Of a stretch of 54,235 nt of DNA, positions 33,287 to 41,588 are shown in pieces. The translations under genes were made by a program, and so were the position numbers. Source of the DNA: Candidatus Binatia bacterium (GTDB taxonomy: Bacteria; Desulfobacterota; Binatia; Bin18); the NCBI GenBank assembly GCA_022826945.1, contig JAJDTY010000035.1, positions 1 to 54,235 on the forward strand, given 5' to 3'. Numbering within the stretch: the stretch's first letter is position 1; each line of letters starts with the position of its first letter. The notes under the pieces are model-generated. The model was not told the origin of the DNA. It saw only the letters and a program-made list of their open reading frames with translations, and made no database searches.

Positions 33287-36148
33287 ATGTCACGCAAGCG
33301 TATCCATGAATTAGCCAAGGAATGCGAAGTCGAAACGCGGCAAGTGCTGACCCAGCTTGACGCTCTGGGCATCCACGGGAAAAGGGCCCAAAGCACGCTC
33401 TCGGAGCAGGAAGCCGATGCCGTGCGACAGGCGCTTCAGGCGCCTACGGCTCCTCCGCTCGTCCTCGGAGAGGAAAAAGTCGTTGCCGAGCGTGTGGTCA
33501 CCGAGCTTGACCAGGACAAAGAGCATGCGGTGACCGCCCGTGAAGAGATTCGCGAGAACCGCATTCGCCCCGACGTGATTCGACGCCGGAAGCGCGTCGA
33601 GGTTCTCGTCAATGACTCGGCGGCGAGGTCTGAATCGGCTCCCGTCGCCTTTTCAGCGCCCACCGTTGAAGAGCCGCTGCCGACCTTTGCTCCGGTCGCG
33701 TTTGATGCCCCCGGACAGCAGCCCGCTCCGTTTATTCCCGAACCGCTCTCTCCCGAGACGCCGGCCTTCGAGCTCCCTCTCGAGCCGACCGGAGAGCCCC
33801 ACCAACAGGAGGCCCGCGGTGAGGCTCCCGAGCTGTCTATACCGGTATCGGTTGATGACGGAGCAAGCGGCGCAGAGGAAGAGCCGGAGTCTGTTGAACA
33901 AGAAGAGCCGCCTGCGGTCATCCCCGGCGACGACACCCCAGCCGAGGAACCGCAGCTCACGGTTGTGGCAGAGGCCCCCACTGAAGGAGATGCCGGAGAA
34001 GACTCGGCCCCGGTATCGGAGGACGCCGGAAAAGAGGGCGCTCGTCCGGTGCGGGTGCTGGGCCGGATCGATCTTGGTAAACTCGCCGACCCCTCCCCCC
34101 CCCGGCCGGCCGGCTCGACCCGACCCCCTGCTTCCCCCTCTTTTCCCGTGGATGTCGGTCTCCGGGAAAGTACGGGCGGCGAAGGGATAGGGGCGAGTGG
34201 GAAAAAGCGCGGGAAGAAGCGGAAGGTTATCCGCAGCGCGGAGTCGCTCGATGTCCAAGAGCGCGAGGCGCACGTCACGCGAGGGACCAAAAAGAAGCGG
34301 ATCCTGCCGGGCAAAGAGCAGCGGCAGACCGAAATTACCGTCCCCAAGGCCAGCAAGCGCGTTGTGCGGATCTCCGAGGTGATCACCGTTGGCGATCTCG
34401 CCCACAGTCTGGGGATCAAGGTTGGCGAGGTCATTAAAAAGCTGATGGGCCTTGGGGTCATGGCGACCATCAATCAGGTCCTCGATCATGATACGGCCTC
34501 GCTCGTGGCGGCGGACTTCGAGTATACGGTCGAGAATGTGGCCTTTGATGCGGAGTCTGTTCTGGAAGACGAGCACGATGCCTCAGAAGATGATGGTGCG
34601 CTTGAGCCCCGGCCGCCGGTGGTGACCATTATGGGGCATGTAGACCATGGGAAAACATCCCTGTTGGATAAGATCCGACAGACGAACGTCACCGATCACG
34701 AACAGGGCGGCATTACCCAACATATCGGGGCCTATAACGTGCCGGTCGAAGGCCGCAGCGTGACGTTTCTCGACACCCCGGGCCACGAGGCATTCACCTC
34801 TATGCGCGCGCGTGGCGCCAAGGCAACGGATATTGTGACGCTGGTGGTGGCCGCGGACGATGGGGTCATGCCCCAGACCGTTGAGGCCATTAACCACGCC
34901 CAGGCAGCCGAGGTGCCCATCATCGTGGCGGTGAATAAAATAGACAAACCAGGGGCAGACCCCGAACGGGTCAAGCGTGAGCTGATGTCCCAGGGCCTGG
35001 TCGCCGAGGATTTGGGCGGGGATATTATTTTTGCTCCCGTGTCCGCCCTCACCGGAGAGGGGATTGAACATCTTTTGGAGATGCTGACCCTCCAGGCCGA
35101 CATCATGGAACTGCGCGCCAATCCGAATAAATTTGCTCGTGGGGTCATTGTGGAAGCCCAGCTCGACCGGGGCCGCGGGGCGGTCGCCACGGTGCTCATC
35201 CAAGAGGGACAATTGAAAGTCGGCGACCCCTTTGTGTGTGGGACGGAACACGGCCGGGTCAGAGCCATGATTGATAGTCGGGGCCAGAAGGTAAAAATTG
35301 CCTTTCCGTCCATGCCGGTCGAGATTCTCGGCCTGACCGGAGTGCCGGAGGCCGGGGATACGTTTGTCGCTCTTGGGGATGAAGCCAAGGCGCGCCAGAT
35401 CGCCGACTACCGGACGGAGAAGCGACGCGAGACGGAACTGACAAAGAGCAGCCGGACCTCGCTCGAAGACTTTTATCAACAAGCCCAAGCCGGAGAAGTG
35501 CAAGAGCTGCGGGTGATTATTAAAGCCGATGTCCAGGGCTCGGCCGAAGCGGTGCGAGACGCGCTGACCCGGTTGTCTACCGACGAGGTGAAGCTGACCG
35601 TGCTCCATGCTTCTGTCGGCGGCATCTCCGAATCCGATGTTTTGCTCGCCTCGGCCTCACAGGGCGTTATCATCGGTTTTAATGTCCGTCCTGAGATCAA
35701 GGCCGCTCAGCTCGCGGACCGGGAGGGCATTGAACTGCGACTGTATGGCATCATTTATGATGTCATTGCCGATGTCCGGGCGGCCATGGAGGGCATGCTT
35801 GCTCCGACCTATAAAGAAAACCCGCTCGGTCGAGCGGAGGTCCGCGAGGTCTTTTCGGTTTCAAAGATTGGCATGGTTGCCGGCTGCATGGTGGTCGAGG
35901 GTGGAGTCACGCGCGGGGCTCAGGTTCGAGTGGTCCGTGATCACGTGGTGGTCCACACGGGACGTCTTTCGACGCTGCGCCGATTCAAGGATGACGTTCG
36001 AGAGGTCTCGGCCGGAACGGAATGCGGAGCCAGCGTCGAGAATTTTCAGGATGTCAAAGTCGGCGATGTCCTGGAGGTGTATGAACTCGAAGAAGTTGTG
36101 CGGCGCCTCGAGCCACGCTCCCAGGAAGTGGAACAACACGCGTCATAG
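33287..36148 (+). CDS. infB: Translation initiation factor IF-2
   Basis: GTPase that delivers fMet-tRNA to the 30S subunit. The 953-residue chain has a first IF2N helical domain (residues 1-55), a long Pro/Glu-rich linker, a second IF2N region near residues 360-420 ([23 protein letters not shown]), the G domain from about residue 443 ([31 protein letters not shown]) and the C-terminal beta-barrel domains. All GTPase motifs are intact. The start is 20 bp after ylxR. DUF503 and rbfA follow, the normal order. Confidence 0.97.
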   Translation: MSRKRIHELAKECEVETRQVLTQLDALGIHGKRAQSTLSEQEADAVRQALQAPTAPPLVLGEEKVVAERVVTELDQDKEHAVTAREEIRENRIRPDVIRRRKRVEVLVNDSAARSESAPVAFSAPTVEEPLPTFAPVAFDAPGQQPAPFIPEPLSPETPAFELPLEPTGEPHQQEARGEAPELSIPVSVDDGASGAEEEPESVEQEEPPAVIPGDDTPAEEPQLTVVAEAPTEGDAGEDSAPVSEDAGKEGARPVRVLGRIDLGKLADPSPPRPAGSTRPPASPSFPVDVGLRESTGGEGIGASGKKRGKKRKVIRSAESLDVQEREAHVTRGTKKKRILPGKEQRQTEITVPKASKRVVRISEVITVGDLAHSLGIKVGEVIKKLMGLGVMATINQVLDHDTASLVAADFEYTVENVAFDAESVLEDEHDASEDDGALEPRPPVVTIMGHVDHGKTSLLDKIRQTNVTDHEQGGITQHIGAYNVPVEGRSVTFLDTPGHEAFTSMRARGAKATDIVTLVVAADDGVMPQTVEAINHAQAAEVPIIVAVNKIDKPGADPERVKRELMSQGLVAEDLGGDIIFAPVSALTGEGIEHLLEMLTLQADIMELRANPNKFARGVIVEAQLDRGRGAVATVLIQEGQLKVGDPFVCGTEHGRVRAMIDSRGQKVKIAFPSMPVEILGLTGVPEAGDTFVALGDEAKARQIADYRTEKRRETELTKSSRTSLEDFYQQAQAGEVQELRVIIKADVQGSAEAVRDALTRLSTDEVKLTVLHASVGGISESDVLLASASQGVIIGFNVRPEIKAAQLADREGIELRLYGIIYDVIADVRAAMEGMLAPTYKENPLGRAEVREVFSVSKIGMVAGCMVVEGGVTRGAQVRVVRDHVVVHTGRLSTLRRFKDDVREVSAGTECGASVENFQDVKVGDVLEVYELEEVVRRLEPRSQEVEQHAS

Positions 36149-36235
36149 CCGGGACAGGGGAGAGCGGCGGGGTGGTGCGAGCGGGCAGAGCGGTCTGCCG
36201 TCTGTTCGTTCCCGTGCCCGCCCAGGAGGGGGCCG

Positions 36236-36523
36236 ATGGTTGTGGGCGTGCTTCGACTGATCCTCTATTGTCATGCGAGTCGTTCCTTAAAGGAAAAACG
36301 GGGCGTTGTGCGGAAGATCAAGAGCCGCGTCCGAAACGAATTCAACGTTTCTGTCGCCGAATGCGCCGAGCAAGACCAGTGGCAGACCATTGGGCTGGCG
36401 GTCTGCCAGGTCGGCTCTGATCACGCCTATGTTGAGGGTGCCTTACAGGCAGTGACGAACTTTATTGAACGGCTGCACGTCGCCGAGTTGGGTGAAACCC
36501 AGGTCGAGATTCTCCATTACTAG
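36236..36523 (+). CDS. DUF503 (YlxP-like) protein
   Basis: A 95-residue protein of the DUF503 family (MVVGVLRLILYCHASRSLKEKRGVVRKIKSR-type start, then FNVSVAEC and DQWQTIGLAVCQV). It lies between infB and rbfA as in many Gram-positive and deltaproteobacterial genomes and is thought to assist 30S maturation with RbfA. A strong AGGAGGGGG site precedes the ATG. rbfA starts 9 bp after the stop. Confidence 0.9.
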   Translation: MVVGVLRLILYCHASRSLKEKRGVVRKIKSRVRNEFNVSVAECAEQDQWQTIGLAVCQVGSDHAYVEGALQAVTNFIERLHVAELGETQVEILHY

Positions 36524-36532
36524 AAGAGTGAT

Positions 36533-36880
36533 ATGCCTGTCCGTCGTCCTGAGCGGGTGAGTGGTCTGCTCCTCCACGCGATTGCCGATATTGTCTTACG
36601 GGAAGTGAAAGACCCCAGAGTCAGCGGGGTGACCGTCACCGCCGCGACCCTGAGCCCCGACCTGCGCCTCGCGCGCATCTTCGTGCGGACCCTCCAGGAC
36701 GACACCCGTGCGGACGCCCTGGCCGGTCTCCAGAGTGCGGCCGGCTATATCCGCCGCCAGGTGGCAGCCCGTTTGCAACTTCGCTACACCCCAACGCTTG
36801 AATTTCTCTATGACACGACCCTGGATGAGGTCAACCACCTGGAAAATCTTTTTCATCAAATCAAACAGGAAGACCGCTAG
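36533..36880 (+). CDS. rbfA: 30S ribosome-binding factor RbfA
   Basis: Late 30S maturation factor that binds near the 16S 5' end. The 115-residue KH-like protein shows RPERVSGLLLHAIADIVL near the start, VKDPRVSGVTVTAATLSPDLRLARIFV-like core segments and the conserved PTLEFLYDTTLDEVNHLENL near the end. Its stop TAG shares the G with the truB GTG start, so the two are translationally coupled. Confidence 0.95.
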   Translation: MPVRRPERVSGLLLHAIADIVLREVKDPRVSGVTVTAATLSPDLRLARIFVRTLQDDTRADALAGLQSAAGYIRRQVAARLQLRYTPTLEFLYDTTLDEVNHLENLFHQIKQEDR

Positions 36881-37764
36881 TGGCCGGACTTGACGGTCTG
36901 CTCCTCGTCGACAAGCCACAAGGACCGACGTCTGCGGAGGTTGTGCGTATTCTCAAAAAGGCGCTGCAGGTCAAAAAAATTGGTCATCTCGGGACGCTTG
37001 ACCCCTTTGCCAGTGGCCTGTTGCCCCTCTGCCTGGGGGCCGGAACCAAACTCTCGCCGTTCCTCATGGCCGAACAGAAGGCCTATACCGGAACGCTGCA
37101 ACTCGGCGTTGAGACCGACACGCTCGACTGCACCGGGACGGTCACCCGCACGGCGTCTGTTCCAGACTGCACTGCGACGCTGTTGAGAAAGATCGAGCAG
37201 CGATTTATCGGCGACTCCTGGCAGACTCCGCCGATGTACTCCGCGCTGAAACGAAAAGGGGTCCCGCTGTACAAACTGGCCCGCCAGGGCATTGAGGTGG
37301 AGCGTGAGCCCCGCCGAGTGCAGATCTCCCACCTTGCTCTGACGTTCGGAGAGCCGCCCGCCATTCATTTTTCTGTCTCGTGCTCAAAGGGCACCTATAT
37401 CCGGGCTCTGGCCGCCGATATCGGTAGGGCGCTGAATAGTCTCGCCCATCTGACGAGTCTCCGTCGAACGGCTTTTGGCGCGTTCACCATCGACCAGGCC
37501 GTTCCGCTCTCCCAGGTCCGGAGTCCCCAGCCGGGACAGCCGCTGCCCCTGCTCTCATTAGGCCAGGCGACCCAGTCCTACCGGACCTTTGTGGTATCCG
37601 CTCCGGAGGCGGCGCGCATCCGGCACGGACAGCAGGCTTTTGTACGGACGCTGCCCGCCGCCCAGGTCGCAGGAGAGACGGCCCGGATACTGGGCGGGGA
37701 GCACGAATTGATTGCCATCATCACCGCCGGGCAGGGGACGTGGAAGCTGACCCGCGTCTTCTAA
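36880..37764 (+). CDS. truB: tRNA pseudouridine-55 synthase
   Basis: Makes pseudouridine 55 in the T-loop of tRNAs. The catalytic Asp41 is in GTLDPFASGLLP; LLVDKPQGPTSAEVV at the start and YSALKRKGVPLYKLARQGIEVER are conserved. The C-terminal part is a short PUA-like domain. At 294 residues it is normal size. The GTG start overlaps the rbfA stop by one base. rpsO usually follows directly; here an orphan higA gene on the other strand and about 640 bp intervene. Confidence 0.96.
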   Translation: MAGLDGLLLVDKPQGPTSAEVVRILKKALQVKKIGHLGTLDPFASGLLPLCLGAGTKLSPFLMAEQKAYTGTLQLGVETDTLDCTGTVTRTASVPDCTATLLRKIEQRFIGDSWQTPPMYSALKRKGVPLYKLARQGIEVEREPRRVQISHLALTFGEPPAIHFSVSCSKGTYIRALAADIGRALNSLAHLTSLRRTAFGAFTIDQAVPLSQVRSPQPGQPLPLLSLGQATQSYRTFVVSAPEAARIRHGQQAFVRTLPAAQVAGETARILGGEHELIAIITAGQGTWKLTRVF

Positions 37765-37932
37765 ACTTGAGGGATCCCCATACCGAGTTCAGCTAGGTCT
37801 ACCTTTCTGCATGAAAACGAATCTGGGCCGTTAAGGGCAGAGCCGGGATACCGCTACCCGGTTCGCGGAGTATCAGCAGAGAAAGAGCGGGATCATGAGC
37901 GCTTGTGTGAGGCTGTGGCCGGCACCCCAACG

Positions 37933-38220
37933 TCACGAAACCGCGGCCGGCACCTCGCCTTCGATCACGCGTCCCTTGACGCTCTCCACTACTGAGATGT
38001 CGTATGCGCTCTGGAGGCTCATCCAGAATGCCGGACCGGTTCCCAGGGAGCGGCCGAGGCGCACGGCCGTCTCGGCCGTGACCGCCCGTTCGCCCCGCAG
38101 GATGGCGGGAATCCGGTTTGCGGGCACACGGATGGCAAGCGCAAGCCGGTTTGCGCTCATGCCTCTTGCCTCCAGTTCCGCCCGCAGTACCCGACCGGGA
38201 TGGGTCTTTACTCGCGTCAT
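37933..38220 (-). CDS. higA: HigA-family XRE antitoxin without a toxin
   Basis: A 95-residue helix-turn-helix antitoxin of the HigA/VapI family: HPGRVLRAELEARGMSANRLALAIRVPANRIPAILRGERAVTAETAVRL, given here as one HTH region at residues 7-56. The usual toxin gene higB should lie just upstream (above 38220 on this strand), but no HigB sequence is seen there. A 39-nt palindromic element lies 50-90 bp upstream of the start and could be an operator. The gene interrupts the truB-rpsO neighbourhood, so it is probably acquired. Confidence 0.88.
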   Translation of the reverse strand: MTRVKTHPGRVLRAELEARGMSANRLALAIRVPANRIPAILRGERAVTAETAVRLGRSLGTGPAFWMSLQSAYDISVVESVKGRVIEGEVPAAVS

Positions 38221-38269
38221 AGTCTGTCTCCCGATTTCATCCTGTGTGTTTGCCGAGCTCAGTATTTGT

Positions 38270-38308
38270 TTTTCCAGCGGCTCAAAAGCTTGAAACCGCC
38301 GAATGAGG
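38270..38308. repeat. Dispersed palindromic repeat, copy A
   Basis: Thirty-nine bases, TTTTCCAGCGGCTCAAAAGC followed by TTGAAACCGCCGAATGAGG, match a second copy at 54071-54109 at 32 of 39 positions without gaps. Inside, GCGG and TCAA face TTGA and CCGC with a one-base bulge. The copy lies between the orphan higA start and rpsO. Confidence 0.6.
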
Positions 38309-38404
38309 ACAGGGCCTATATTGGGCCCATTCTTTACACTAGGAAAACAGCGTGTTAAAAACGAGAAGAATAATCAAGGAGTAAGGAAGAAAGAAGGAAG
38401 ACTT

Positions 38405-38671
38405 ATGCAGGAGGCTGAACAGAAAAGCGAAACCATCAGTCAGTTTCGGGTGCACGACAAGGATACGGGATCACCCGAAGTCCAAATCGCCATTCTGACC
38501 AAGCGGATCGTCCACCTCACCGAGCATTTCAAAACCCATAAAAAAGATCACCTCTCCCGGCGCGGCCTGCTCAAAATGGTCGGTCGTCGCCGCCGTTTGC
38601 TCGACTACCTGCGGAGTAAGGATATACAGCGCTATCGCAGTATACTCCAGCGCCTCGGCTTGCGACGCTAG
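38405..38671 (+). CDS. rpsO: 30S ribosomal protein S15
   Basis: Small-subunit protein (88 residues) binding 16S rRNA central domain. It shows [42 protein letters not shown] and [11 protein letters not shown], the standard sequence. AAGGAAG precedes the ATG at 38405. An upstream in-frame start would add unrelated residues. pnp follows after 90 bp containing a weak 5-bp hairpin (CCAAC/GTTGG, 38673-38694), the place where rpsO-pnp messages are often processed. Confidence 0.97.
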   Translation: MQEAEQKSETISQFRVHDKDTGSPEVQIAILTKRIVHLTEHFKTHKKDHLSRRGLLKMVGRRRRLLDYLRSKDIQRYRSILQRLGLRR

Positions 38672-38761
38672 ACCAACGTTCTTATTACTGTTGGCCGTTG
38701 TTGCGGAAAGAGTGGTCGCTGCGTCGTCAGAACCTTGGCGCAGAGAACATTGAAGGAAGAC

Positions 38762-40855
38762 ATGTATAAAAAAATTGAAATGGAATACTATGGCCGCCCG
38801 CTCTCTATTGAAACCGGGCGTCTTGCCAAACAGACGAGTGGCGCGGCCCTCGTCCAATACGGGGAAACGGTTGTCCTGGTGACCGCGGTGGCGTCCGACG
38901 CACCGCGTGAGGGGATCGATTTTTTCCCCTTGACCGTGGACTACCAAGAACGCACCTATGCCGCGGGAAAAATTCCCGGTGGATTTTTTAAGCGGGAAGG
39001 GCGCCCGGCAGAGCGGGAAGTCCTCACCTCGCGGATTGTCGACCGGGCCATCCGTCCGCTCTTCCCCAAGGGCTTTGCCTGTGAGACCCAGCTGGTTGCG
39101 TCGGTCCTGTCGGTCGATCGAGAAAACGACGCCGACACCTTGTCCCTGATCGGCGCTTCCGCGGCCCTGCAAGTCTCCGATATCCCGTTCCGGGGGCCCA
39201 TTGCCGGAGTCCGGATTGGACGCTTACACGGGGAGCTGGTGGTCAATCCACTCCAAAGCCAGTTCCAGGACAGCGATATCAATCTGTTTGTGGCCGCTGG
39301 CCGGGACGCCATTGTCATGGTTGAGGGGGGCGCGCGCATGGTGTCTGAAGAAGACATGCTTGAAGCGCTCTTCCTCGCGCAAGAGGCCGCTGCTCCGGTC
39401 CTTGATGCACAGGATGAACTCGTCCGGGTCGCCGGAAAGCCCAAGCGCGTGTTCGCCGCGCCCACGACCGATGCCGAGTTGGCCGACCGGGTGCGGGCTA
39501 CCGCCGCACCACAGCTCGGTGAGGCGCTGACGATTGCGGCCAAACTCGAACGCGGGGCGGCCATCAAGGCGGCCAAGAAAGAAGCGTCCGCGGCGCTCGC
39601 AGAAGAGTTCGCCGACCGGGACGAGGAGGTTGCCGAGGCCCTGGAGAAATTGACCGGCGAGATCATGCGCAAGGCGATTGTTGACGAGAGCCGGCGGGTG
39701 GACGGGCGAGGCTTGACGGATGTTCGTCCCATTGCGTGTGAGGTCGGCGTTTTGCCCCGAACGCACGGGTCGGCGATTTTTACCCGCGGTGAAACGCAGG
39801 CCCTGGCGGTTTCAACCCTGGGGACCGCCGCCGACGAGCAACGGGTCGATGCCCTGATTGGCGAGCAGTACAAGAAGTTCATGCTGCACTACAATTTCCC
39901 GCCTTTCAGCGTGGGCGAAGCCCGTCCGTTGCGGAATCCCGGACGGCGGGAGATTGGACACGGTGCCCTGGCCGAGCGGGCCTTGGCCGCCGTTCTGCCA
40001 GCCGGCGATGCCTTCCCCTATACGATCCGGACCGTCTCGGAAATTCTGGAATCAAACGGCTCGTCCTCCATGGCCACGGTGTGCAGCGGGGCGCTTTCCC
40101 TGATGGACGCCGGTGTCCCCATTGTCGCTCCGGTCGCCGGTATTGCGATGGGCCTCATCAAGGAAGGGGAAGAAGTCCGGATTCTGAGCGATATTCTCGG
40201 CGATGAGGATCATCTGGGCGATATGGACTTCAAGGTTGCGGGCACGGCCGACGGGATTACCGCGCTCCAGATGGATATCAAAATTGCCGGCGTCACGCGT
40301 GAGATCATGCGCCAGGCCCTCTATCAGGCCCGTGACGGGCGGCTGCACATTCTTGGGAAGATGGCCGAATCGCTCGAAACGCCCCGCGAACAGGTCGCCG
40401 AACACGCCCCGCGGATCCTGACCATGAAAATCAAGCCGGATAAAATTCGGGATCTCATCGGCCCCGGCGGCAAAATGATCCGCTCCATTGTCGAAGAGAC
40501 CGGCGTCAAAATTGATGTCGAAGATGACGGCACAGTGTCCATTGCCTCCTCCGACGGGGACTCCATGGATCGGGCGATCAGCAAAATCGACGCGGTCACC
40601 GCGGATGCGGAGATCGGCAAGCTCTACACCGGAACGGTCAAGAAGGTGGTCGATTTCGGGGCTTTTGTCGAGATCCTGCCCGGTAAGGAAGGGCTGGTCC
40701 ACATCTCTCAGCTTGCGCCCGAGCGCGTGCGGCAGGTGACCGATATTGTTGATGAGGGGGACGAGATTACCGTCAAAGTCCTCGAGATCGATAAGCAGGG
40801 AAAAATCCGTCTCAGCCGGCGTGAAGCCCTGGCGGAGCAGGGTGCGGCGCGCTAG
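38762..40855 (+). CDS. pnp: Polyribonucleotide nucleotidyltransferase (PNPase)
   Basis: Phosphorolytic 3'-5' exoribonuclease, trimeric, part of RNA decay. The 697-residue chain has two RNase PH domains ([14 protein letters not shown] in the first; [18 protein letters not shown] and DGIT-LQMDIKI in the second), then KH ([20 protein letters not shown]) and S1 ([28 protein letters not shown]). All four parts are intact. GAAGGAAG before the ATG at 38762 supports that start over 38735. dut follows after 33 bp. Confidence 0.97.
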   Translation: MYKKIEMEYYGRPLSIETGRLAKQTSGAALVQYGETVVLVTAVASDAPREGIDFFPLTVDYQERTYAAGKIPGGFFKREGRPAEREVLTSRIVDRAIRPLFPKGFACETQLVASVLSVDRENDADTLSLIGASAALQVSDIPFRGPIAGVRIGRLHGELVVNPLQSQFQDSDINLFVAAGRDAIVMVEGGARMVSEEDMLEALFLAQEAAAPVLDAQDELVRVAGKPKRVFAAPTTDAELADRVRATAAPQLGEALTIAAKLERGAAIKAAKKEASAALAEEFADRDEEVAEALEKLTGEIMRKAIVDESRRVDGRGLTDVRPIACEVGVLPRTHGSAIFTRGETQALAVSTLGTAADEQRVDALIGEQYKKFMLHYNFPPFSVGEARPLRNPGRREIGHGALAERALAAVLPAGDAFPYTIRTVSEILESNGSSSMATVCSGALSLMDAGVPIVAPVAGIAMGLIKEGEEVRILSDILGDEDHLGDMDFKVAGTADGITALQMDIKIAGVTREIMRQALYQARDGRLHILGKMAESLETPREQVAEHAPRILTMKIKPDKIRDLIGPGGKMIRSIVEETGVKIDVEDDGTVSIASSDGDSMDRAISKIDAVTADAEIGKLYTGTVKKVVDFGAFVEILPGKEGLVHISQLAPERVRQVTDIVDEGDEITVKVLEIDKQGKIRLSRREALAEQGAAR

Positions 40856-40888
40856 CGGGAGAGGACATCGCCGAGGGGGCACTGGCGG

Positions 40889-41383
40889 GTGAGCGCAGAG
40901 ATTGTCGTTCCCATTACGCGTGTCCGCCAGGATGAACCGGGCGCGCCGCCGGTCCCGCTCCCCCGCTATATGACCCCCGGCTCTGCCGGGATGGATATTG
41001 CCGCCGCGCTGACGGACCCCGTCGTCCTTGCTCCTCTCCAACGCTCTGTGATTCCAACCGGATTCGCTCTCGCCCTGCCGCAGGATTACGAAGCCCAGGT
41101 GCGTCCCCGGAGCGGACTCGCCCTGCGCCAGGGATTGACGATCCTGAACGCGCCGGGAACGATCGACGCCGATTATCGGGAAGAGGTCAAGATCTTACTC
41201 GTGAATCTCGGCGACAAACCGGTTGAGGTCAAACGGGGCGACCGCATCGCCCAGCTCATTATCGCCCCGGTGGCACGGGCACGTTGGACCGAAGTCGACA
41301 GGCTCGGCGCCACGCAGCGCCGCGGCGGGTTCGGTCATACCGGGACGGCCGCCCGCACGGACCAGGACCCGGCCGAAGAGTAA
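40889..41383 (+). CDS. dut: dUTP diphosphatase
   Basis: Hydrolyses dUTP to dUMP, keeping uracil out of DNA and supplying thymidylate synthesis. All five trimeric dUTPase motifs are visible: [45 protein letters not shown] and RGGFGHTG. At 164 residues it has a short C-terminal extension beyond motif V. The start is a GTG at 40889. It lies between pnp and a tRNA-Gly gene. Confidence 0.96.
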   Translation: MSAEIVVPITRVRQDEPGAPPVPLPRYMTPGSAGMDIAAALTDPVVLAPLQRSVIPTGFALALPQDYEAQVRPRSGLALRQGLTILNAPGTIDADYREEVKILLVNLGDKPVEVKRGDRIAQLIIAPVARARWTEVDRLGATQRRGGFGHTGTAARTDQDPAEE

Positions 41384-41487
41384 ACGTGTCCCTCAATAGA
41401 TACCGGATGCTGGACCCGTATATTCTTGCTTGGAGTTGACTCTCGGCTGAGGTGTGGTAGATTCAGCCCCTGACTATTACGCTCAAC

Positions 41488-41561
41488 GCGGGTGTAGCTC
41501 AGCTGGCTAGAGCGTGTGCTTGCCAAGCACAAGGTCGCCGGTTCGACCCCGGTCACCCGCT
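41488..41561 (+). tRNA. tRNA-Gly (anticodon GCC)
   Basis: The 74-nt sequence folds as a cloverleaf: acceptor GCGGGTG/CACCCGC, D arm GCTC...GAGC, anticodon stem TGTGC/GCACA with loop TTGCCAA (anticodon GCC at 41522-41524), and T arm GCCGG-TTCGACC-CCGGT. The discriminator base is T (41561). CCA is not encoded. It stands alone between dut and polA. Confidence 0.96.
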
Positions 41562-41588
41562 TTCCCTTTCTCCTGCCATAATTGCATT

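Noticed and set aside
33436..35608. Long open frames antisense to infB
   Set aside because: Composition reflects the Pro/Glu/Ala-rich IF-2 linker on the other strand; no family sequence or ribosome sites.
41514..41588. Upstream start for polA
   Set aside because: It begins inside the tRNA-Gly gene; the GTG at 41589 matches the polymerase family start.
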